NCBI RefSeq assembly: GCF_021018805.1
Contig: NC_086258.1
Coordinates: 17,038,192-17,102,191 of the forward strand
Direction of reading: 5' to 3'
Origin: Prinia subflava
Lineage: Eukaryota; Chordata; Aves; Passeriformes; Cisticolidae
DNA length: 64,000 bases
The notes under the pieces: generated by a model
Told to the model about the DNA's origin: nothing
Seen by the model: only the letters and a program-made list of their open reading frames with translations
The model's database searches: none
Made by a program: the position numbers and the translations under genes
Part shown: positions 57,900 through 64,000 of the stretch, one piece after another
How positions within the stretch are numbered: position 1 is the stretch's first letter
How the letters are laid out: each line of letters begins with the position of its first letter

Positions 57900-58400
57900 G
57901 GTGTGTGTGCATGTGGATGCAAGCTCTAAATATCTTAAAGGAACTGATGACTTTGATTATAGGAGACCACAGACACCAGACCAAAGAGGCAGCTCCCAAA
58001 AAATCCAGAGATCATTAAGAACAGCTTCCATAGTTTTGGCCTCCCTCCTGAAAATGTGGAATAACTGTGGAGTCTCAAAATATTTAAGGGTTTGACGAAA
58101 AGTTTAATTTCTCCCTTAGCAATTTACGGATATGAATCATGGGGAAAGAATGCTGCTGACAGGGAGGAAAAACTGAAGCCTTAGTGATGTGGTCCTGACA
58201 TATCTTTTAGATTGAAAGGAAGATGAATGCTGATGCTAGAAATATTACTGGAGAACAAGCAGACTCTGCTGTCAGAAATCAATAGATACAGACTTATGTA
58301 CTTTGGTCACATCAGACACTGAGATGAAAATAAACCTCAAGAAAGTGATTACAGGGGGGAAAGCAGAGGATCACTGCAGAAGAAAATGAGCAGTGGGAAG
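57900..58400 (+). mobile_element. Decayed RTE-like LINE, C-terminal part of the ORF
   Basis: Three plus-strand frames, in order, carry pieces of the RTE-type endonuclease/reverse-transcriptase C-terminus. First, SKYLKGT (near 57925) with the IQRSL-TASIVLASLLKMWN part (to about 58072). Second, TKSLISPLAIYGYESWGK (near 58095-58148), matching the K-LV-PV-YGCESW block. Third, RYRLMYFGHI (near 58285-58314) followed by KKVITGGKAEDHCRRK (about 58340-58387), matching the YFGH-MRR and K---GK-EG-R-RGR blocks. Order and spacing agree with RTE/BovB-type proteins and not with CR1. Two or more frameshifts and several stops make it dead. The 5' and 3' ends were not found. Clade assignment is by remembered motifs. 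Confidence 0.65.
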
Positions 58401-58587
58401 ATGGAGGGGACAGAAAGGAATGTCCACACAGGGAGGAAAGGACTGTGCTTTGCTCAGGTCCCAGAGTCCAGAAAGGAGAGAGTAGTGGCTGGGAGGGGTA
58501 GGAAGGGAGAGCAGAGAGAGCAAGCCAGGTGGGAAAAGGAAAAGTTGCAATACAGTCTGTGTCCACTTTAGATTTTTGGGCTTTATC
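58401..58587. other. Short spacer, purine-rich
   Basis: Purine-rich DNA follows the LINE relic and may be its decayed continuation. No feature can be called. Confidence 0.4.
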
Positions 58588-58592
58588 CCATG

Positions 58593-58931
58593 TGTGGTGG
58601 GTTGAGCGCCCACTAGAATGATTTACTCTTTTTCTGCTGTGAGATAGGATTAGGAGAAGGGCAAAGCAGGCTCAAACTTTTAAGGGTATAAAGAAAGCTT
58701 TATTAACAAAACTACAAGAAAGAGAAAAAAAATAGTAAGAATCAGAATAAAACTCTTAGAACACTTCTCCTCCCCCCACAACTTTTTCATTTTTTCCCAC
58801 TGACAACACACAGAGACAAAACCTGGGGCTTAGGTCAACTGACCACCTCTGAAAGCTGCTAGCAGCTTCTCTTAGAAAATTACTTCTTTCTTCCCTTTTC
58901 ACCAAATGTCAGTCAATGCAAAACTAGCACA
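58593..58931 (-). mobile_element. Solo LTR, ERVL-type, complete, CCATG target duplication
   Basis: Read on the minus strand this 339-bp LTR starts TGTGCTAGTTTTGCATTGAC at 58931 and ends CGCTCAACCCACCACA at 58593, with TG...CA ends. It has AATAAA at 58699-58704. A perfect 5-bp target duplication, CCATG, lies at 58588-58592 and 58932-58936. Five-base duplications are usual for ERVL-class elements. I also recognise the end sequence (antisense TGTGGTGGGTTGA, then TTTACTCTTTTTCTGC) as a common avian LTR. No internal retroviral genes are attached. Confidence 0.92.
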
Positions 58932-58936
58932 CCATG

Positions 58937-60269
58937 TAAATTTTTTTCTTTAACCCTTTCCAGAGGACCATTATAACCCTTTCCTGTCCATAACTTGGCA
59001 AGAAAGGCAGAGGGAAAAACCAAACTGCATTTCCAGATCCCTGCTGCTTCCAAACCCCTGCTAGGACCAGCTTTGTGGGAAGCATCAAGTACCCACTTGC
59101 CTAAAATCCACCCTCTGTTGGGAAGCTCTGAAGCACCAAAATATTTTGACAAGAATCCAAATCCTTTTTCATGACAAAGGAAAACAAGAAGTAATTTGCA
59201 AGGCTGAGAGTGTGGAATTAGAAGATGCACGCACAGAACACACTCCTCATGTTGACTGAGCTGGTGTATCCCATGCAGAAGGTGATTCCTGGAGCTCCTG
59301 TGGGAAGGTGGAGATTACTGATAAAACACTATCTGAGCCACATTTTTTTTACATAAGCCACTCATTCCAGTTTGAAGTTTGAAGAAGTTAACTCTAAAAT
59401 TCGAGTAGTCAAGGTCTGTTTTCCTCTTTCCAAATACTTAGGGATGAGCTTTGCAAGCACTAAGAATAGGTCTAAGCTTTGATAATTTCTCCAAGGTACA
59501 CAGCTGAGCCCTAACATTCCTCCTCTGCACAAAACCCAAACAGAACCATCTCCCTGGGCTGCTCTGCACACTGTTTTACCCATGAAAACCATCCTAAAAT
59601 GGTACTCACGATCTAATCAAACAGCAGATAATACCTCACACTTCACTGGGATCAACTCCGATTTCTTCTGGCTGGAGTGCATGCAAATAACACCATTTCT
59701 TAAATCAAGAAAATAACTCAAGGTAGGGCTGAGCCAACTCCCAAGCCAGCGGGTCAGGGAGGGGATGCCTCTTTCCCCAGGGCCTTTGATCTTTGCTGCT
59801 TGACCTTGCTTTTGGCAACCTTGGGAGGTCAGGGAAATTGTTTGGGGAGCCCCACAGCCTATAGATTTCGTCACCAGGGGCAGCCCATGGGCATTGTCAT
59901 GGTAATGGCAGACCCTGAAGGCTCATTAGGTGTTCCACCCCTCTGAGATGTGCACGGCCAAGGGCACGCCTGGCTCCTTTGGAGGCCAACAATCTGCCAA
60001 TCAGTTCCACCCCATGAAAACCAAGGTGACTGTGAGGAGACCTCACCACCTGTATTATAATCTGCAGCTGTATTGAAATTTTCCTGGCAGAGGTGGAAAT
60101 TTTAATGTTTAATTTACTCGAACTAATGTGTCACAAAATTCCCATCTACACTGAAAATTCTAATGAACCTTTGGGTGGACAAAGAGACCTCCAAACTTTG
60201 ATACTTTTCATCACTGTATTTCAAAACAAGCAGCACCTTAAGAAGGTTAAGGAAGCAATAATAAAGACT
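58937..60269. other. Unique non-coding sequence
   Basis: No repeat family, RNA gene or exon was recognised. Confidence 0.5.
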
Positions 60270-60640
60270 TTTTAGAGTGCATACATGATCATTCCATACT
60301 GATGCACTTCAGCTTTAATAATATTGTATTAAATTTTATTGTAACCTCGCTGACATTTACTGCAAGGGAAAGTGCGTGAGTTTAACAGCCTTATAAAATA
60401 CAGCCCAGTAATGTACCTATAAAGCATAATATTTCTGTACCAATGATGAGCTATTGCAATTGCATCCAATTTAGTGGCTCATTATTAACGAGAGCAATCA
60501 CCTTCTCAGTCACATGCTCTGAAACACAGCCTGGCGTGTCGCTGCCATTTCACATTTTTCACAAGGCAGCTGCTCTGACTTCACTCAGTGGCACAATGAT
60601 CTGAAATTCCCTTCTCGTTATGAATTAGCTGCAAAACGCA
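60270..60640. promoter_or_regulatory. Candidate conserved non-coding element block
   Basis: Repeat-free AT-rich DNA with TTTAATAATATTG, ATTATTAACGAG and ATGAATTAGC words and scattered CpGs (CCTCGCTGAC, TGGCGTGTCGC) that have escaped CpG decay. Composition suggests a constrained element; this is inference only. Confidence 0.28.
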
Positions 60641-61734
60641 CCTGGGGATGAGGAGGTGAGTCCTCATGCCCATCACCATCACTCCAGTTTATTCAGAGGA
60701 GGGAAACTGGTTTGCACTGCCTGAGGTGGGGGTCATTTAGGCTGATGTCGGTCCCTCCACTCCCAAAGATAGCCTTTCACTAAAAACCTCTTCTGGTACC
60801 AAATATTGGACTTTGGTGGAATTTAAGTCGGACTTTGGTGGAATTTAGCACATCCCTTCACAAAAGCACATCTGAAAGTCCCTGCATCCACAACCCATCA
60901 TACCTACAAGCCCTTAAAACTCTCCAGGGAGCTCTCTGTGGCCTGTCCCTTTTCTAACAGGAGTTCCCAGGCATTCCCAGACCATTCTGATCCCATGCCT
61001 GCTGGGATCCAGAGACCTGGCAAAAAAAATAGCTTAACTGTCTTTATAATCCCAAAAGAGGTCTCCTAAGCAAGTCCTCTGCATCTTTCCCAAAGGCACC
61101 AAAGGAAAAGGTGATGCTTGAAGTCAGAACAGTTGTTGTCATTAAAGAATAGATAAAGACACAAATTTCAGCACAAGCAACAGGCTCAGTTGCCACCTCC
61201 AATAAGCATAAGTTGTCTTTTCTTCACCAACTCCTTCAAAGCTGAGCAAAACTTGGTGCTTTCACTGTCAAGCTGCAGGTTTGCATCATTCGAAGACCAA
61301 ATCCTGGTGCTTCCTGAAGGGCACGACTTTAAAATGGGCAGAAGGGGAGCTCATCCTCACCTAATGCACCCACAAGCTTCGTGACTGTGGATTCCACATC
61401 TCCTTCAGCTGCACTGAGGCAAAGCACAACAAGAAGACAAGGGGACAAGACCCTACAAGATGTGAGGGGTGCCCCTGGCAGGACCCAAGCTCAGAGTGTC
61501 CTAGGACCTCCATCACATGGGAAAATCCCAGTGCAATGAAGCCCTCAAGAGCAGCTGGGGGTTTTCTGAGCTGTCAGGGTGACACAATCTCAGTTGCTGC
61601 TCAGCAGGGTGAGACAAACACAGCTGGTACCTGGGAGAGATTAACTCAAGGAGTCATCTTGGCTGGAAGACAGGCAAAGATTTGGAGACACTGTGTGTAT
61701 GGTGTAAAGAAAATAAGTAGTTCATTTTCTTCGA
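60641..61734. other. Unique sequence with a 22-bp tandem duplication
   Basis: GGACTTTGGTGGAATTTA at 60808 recurs 22 bp downstream (duplication 60808-60848). Nothing else was recognised. Confidence 0.5.
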
Positions 61735-62100
61735 GCATTAAGCTGTAATGGCTGTCAAGGGGGATTACCCATATTGTTATGTCGGTGTCAGCACATGTTG
61801 TAGAGCAGCTACAGTTTGAATTTCCATACTTGCTTAATTTAATGTGCAGATAATCTGGCAAATGAAAGACGAGCCTCAAAGACTCTTCCCCCCCACCACC
61901 TCTCTTTAAAAAAAAAATCATTCTATTAAGAATGTTAAATTCTTGGGAGCGAGAGCTGGCGTACATGGAGGGCACATACTAATCTCATTTATGCTGAGAT
62001 TTGCTTTCTGTTAAGCAACAGAAAAATAGCTAATCAAGCATAATTCAATAATACATCATCTGCAGATGCAAAGACTCAGAAGATTGGTATGGAGCTCTGC
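61735..62100. promoter_or_regulatory. Candidate conserved non-coding element block
   Basis: AT-rich, repeat-free DNA with TTGCTTAATTTAATGTGC, GCATAATTCAATAAT and isolated CpGs (TATGTCGGTG, GGGAGCGAG). It contains a short C-run/A-run (61889-61918). Its texture resembles enhancer-type conserved DNA, with no proof. Confidence 0.25.
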
Positions 62101-64000
62101 CCACTTACATGAACTGAGGATCTAGGCCAGGTGCCATTAATTGCACGTGGGGTGTGGGTGCACACCTCAAATCCTCCTCTGGGGGCTCCTCCTCAGCTTT
62201 GGGCTCGCTGGAATCTGGGACAGTTGCCAGCACATGACTGAATGGGATCTGTGCTTCTCTCCATGTGTCTGTGGCAGCCCAGAGAGCCCACCTCCCTGGG
62301 CAGGGAGCCCTGGCCCAGCTGCCACTGTCCCCACTGCCCAGTGCCACCAGAGGCACTCACTGCTTGAGGAAAACCTCAGGGGGAACCCGAGATCAGCTGG
62401 TGACACTGGCACATCCCCTGCACCACAGCACAGAGCATTTCCAGACACCCTCAGAAGAACTTTATGCTGCTTGCAGAAAGCCACGGGAGGCAAAGCACGT
62501 CCTGCCCAGCCCCTGCTGGGTGGGTCAGCGTGCACCTCCCGTTCCCAGGCTGGCAGCCACCACCCAGCAGGAGCTCGGGAGAAGTGGCCCAGCCATTCTT
62601 GATGTGGGGCATGCCACAGGAAGCAAGGATCCCTGTTTGAACAGCCCAGAGCACCACTGTGCCCTGGAGCTGCTGCCAACTCCCCACGAGGCAGCCCTGA
62701 GCCCCAGTTCTGCTGCAGCTGAACCCAGGGCAACATTTCACACCCGTGGCAGATCTGGCATCACACTGCTCTCCTTGGAGCTGTCTGCAGGAAGAAGTTT
62801 TGTTTTCTGGACAATTTTGAGACTCCTTTTCTTTATTTCGTTCAGATTCAAGCAAAACCAGAAAGTGAAATTCCCCACCTAACAGAACAGAGCTGTAGTC
62901 CAGGGAGAGCTGCTGGGTACTGGAGACAGACTCCTGGAGCCCTGGGCTGCCTGTCAGAGACACTGTGCCAAGAACTGACAAAGAGGTTCCTTCAAACCTC
63001 TGAAATCAAAAACATCCTCACTAAACAGTCTGTTTGGCAAGCTGGCAAATTCCATCCTCTAAATACTTTTTTCAGTGTTACTATTATGTAACTTCATAGA
63101 TCACAATGTCACACCATAGGGCAAAAGCCTCACATTTCAGAATAACTTACAAGAGTCCAGGTTACACCTCTTGCCAATGCTTCCCTTGACTAATATCTGA
63201 TCTACAAGGAAAAGAAAAAAACATTTTGGGGGGTTGGAGGGTTTGGAATGTACCACCTAGCAATCCTGACAGACAAGAGCAGCAGAGAGAGTGCTGTGCA
63301 TGAGGGCCATGGCCAGACACACCAGCTGAAACCCACACAAACAGCAGAGAGGCCAAGAGATATTTCTCTTTGTTCTCCAATCCCCTGTTTTGTTGTGAAA
63401 GCTCTATGCTAATTTCCATGGAATTGCTACAACACATTTGTAAACACACATGAAATGCAGCCAGCTCTGCAGTGGCTGCTGTCTTGGACTATTAAGTACA
63501 ATATTTAACTCAGCCAGATGCCACCAGGAGTTCACCAAGGCCATAAAACAAGCTTGATCACGTATTTTCGAAAATGAGGGTATGAAGGCATTCTGGAAGA
63601 GTTTACATGTATGTTTGTGCCTTTGTTTCCTTCCATCTGGCAGATTTCCCCCCGAGGCAGCGAGATGAAGCCCAAGGGAGGAAGAGTTTGTGTTTAGTCA
63701 CCTCTCAGCAACACCCTTCTGAAAGAGGATTGTCATGAGGCAGAGCCTCCTGAGCCAGAGCACAGACTGCTCCCAGTGGCACAGAGGACTCCACAAGATG
63801 CTGCTGTTGCTTTTGGTGGCCCACAAGGGAAAACAGGACCCTCTGCTCCCTGCTGGGTGCACTCCTCTGGCTCCAGGGCACTGCAGAGGCAGCTCTGCAG
63901 GGTTTGGAGGGGCTACAGCCCCAGTGTCCAGACCCGGCACAGCAGAGCTTCTGATCCATCTCATCCCAGCCCGGGATCTCTGCTCATCCCTGATGTTCCA
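62101..64000. other. GC-richer unique sequence with overlapping domainless open frames
   Basis: Between 62141 and 62981 both strands are open for long stretches (205 codons plus at 62265-62882; 189 and 176 codons minus at 62167-62736 and 62451-62981). High GC lowers stop frequency, the frames contradict each other and none has a domain, so no gene is called. The rest to the window end shows nothing recognisable. Confidence 0.45.

Noticed and set aside
58584..59275. A 9-bp match TATCCCATG at 58584 and 59267 as a target duplication of a 674-bp element
   Set aside because: The LTR has clear TG...CA ends at 58931/58593 with a perfect 5-bp CCATG duplication; the farther match is coincidence.

Overview
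The window looks like avian nuclear DNA, most plausibly from a songbird-like genome. The evidence is the repeats. At least nine fragments of the CR1 LINE, the dominant bird retroposon, lie on both strands. Several solo LTRs of endogenous retroviruses are present, and there are long perfect pentanucleotide arrays. The species cannot be named from sequence alone. I found no convincing protein-coding gene, tRNA, rRNA or known non-coding RNA. Every long open frame lacks a recognisable domain or falls in a repeat, so the window reads as intergenic DNA or the inside of a very long intron.

Layout. Positions 1-5.3 kb: unique DNA, a 261-bp perfect (AGGAG)n tract, then an ERVL-type LTR fragment joined head-on to a truncated LTR of a second family. 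5.3-14.4 kb: unique DNA with two CR1 tails, one carrying an 11-copy octamer expansion. 14.4-22.0 kb: a cluster of one LTR family with TGATGCC...GGCATCA ends, about 440-450 bp long, making 4-bp target duplications. It includes a younger copy nested head-on inside an older one. 22-29.8 kb: mostly unique. 29.8-32.9 kb: CR1-rich, with a CR1 whose reverse-transcriptase end is expanded into a 43/44-bp tandem array, and a probable LTR sitting between two copies of the same CR1 segment. 33-41 kb: mostly unique with short repeats. 41-46 kb: old CR1 relics and a 198-bp direct repeat of unknown origin. 46-57.8 kb: unique DNA with a perfect 16-bp-arm hairpin and AT-rich blocks that resemble conserved non-coding elements. 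57.9-59 kb: a decayed RTE-like LINE tail, then an ERVL-type solo LTR with a perfect 5-bp target duplication. 59-64 kb: unique DNA, with two more candidate regulatory blocks and a GC-richer end.

No genes work together here. What can be read is a history of insertions: old CR1 and RTE-like relics, then CR1 tails, then ERV LTRs. One LTR subfamily can be dated after another because it is nested inside it. AT-rich, TAAT-rich, repeat-free blocks around 15.2, 24.8, 55.5, 60.4 and 61.9 kb are where I would look first for enhancers. That is inference from composition, not shown conservation. I did not find a new biological system. The best leads are the inverted nested LTR pair, which could give snap-back double-stranded RNA, the CR1-derived minisatellite, the RTE-like relic in a bird and the unexplained 198-bp direct repeat.
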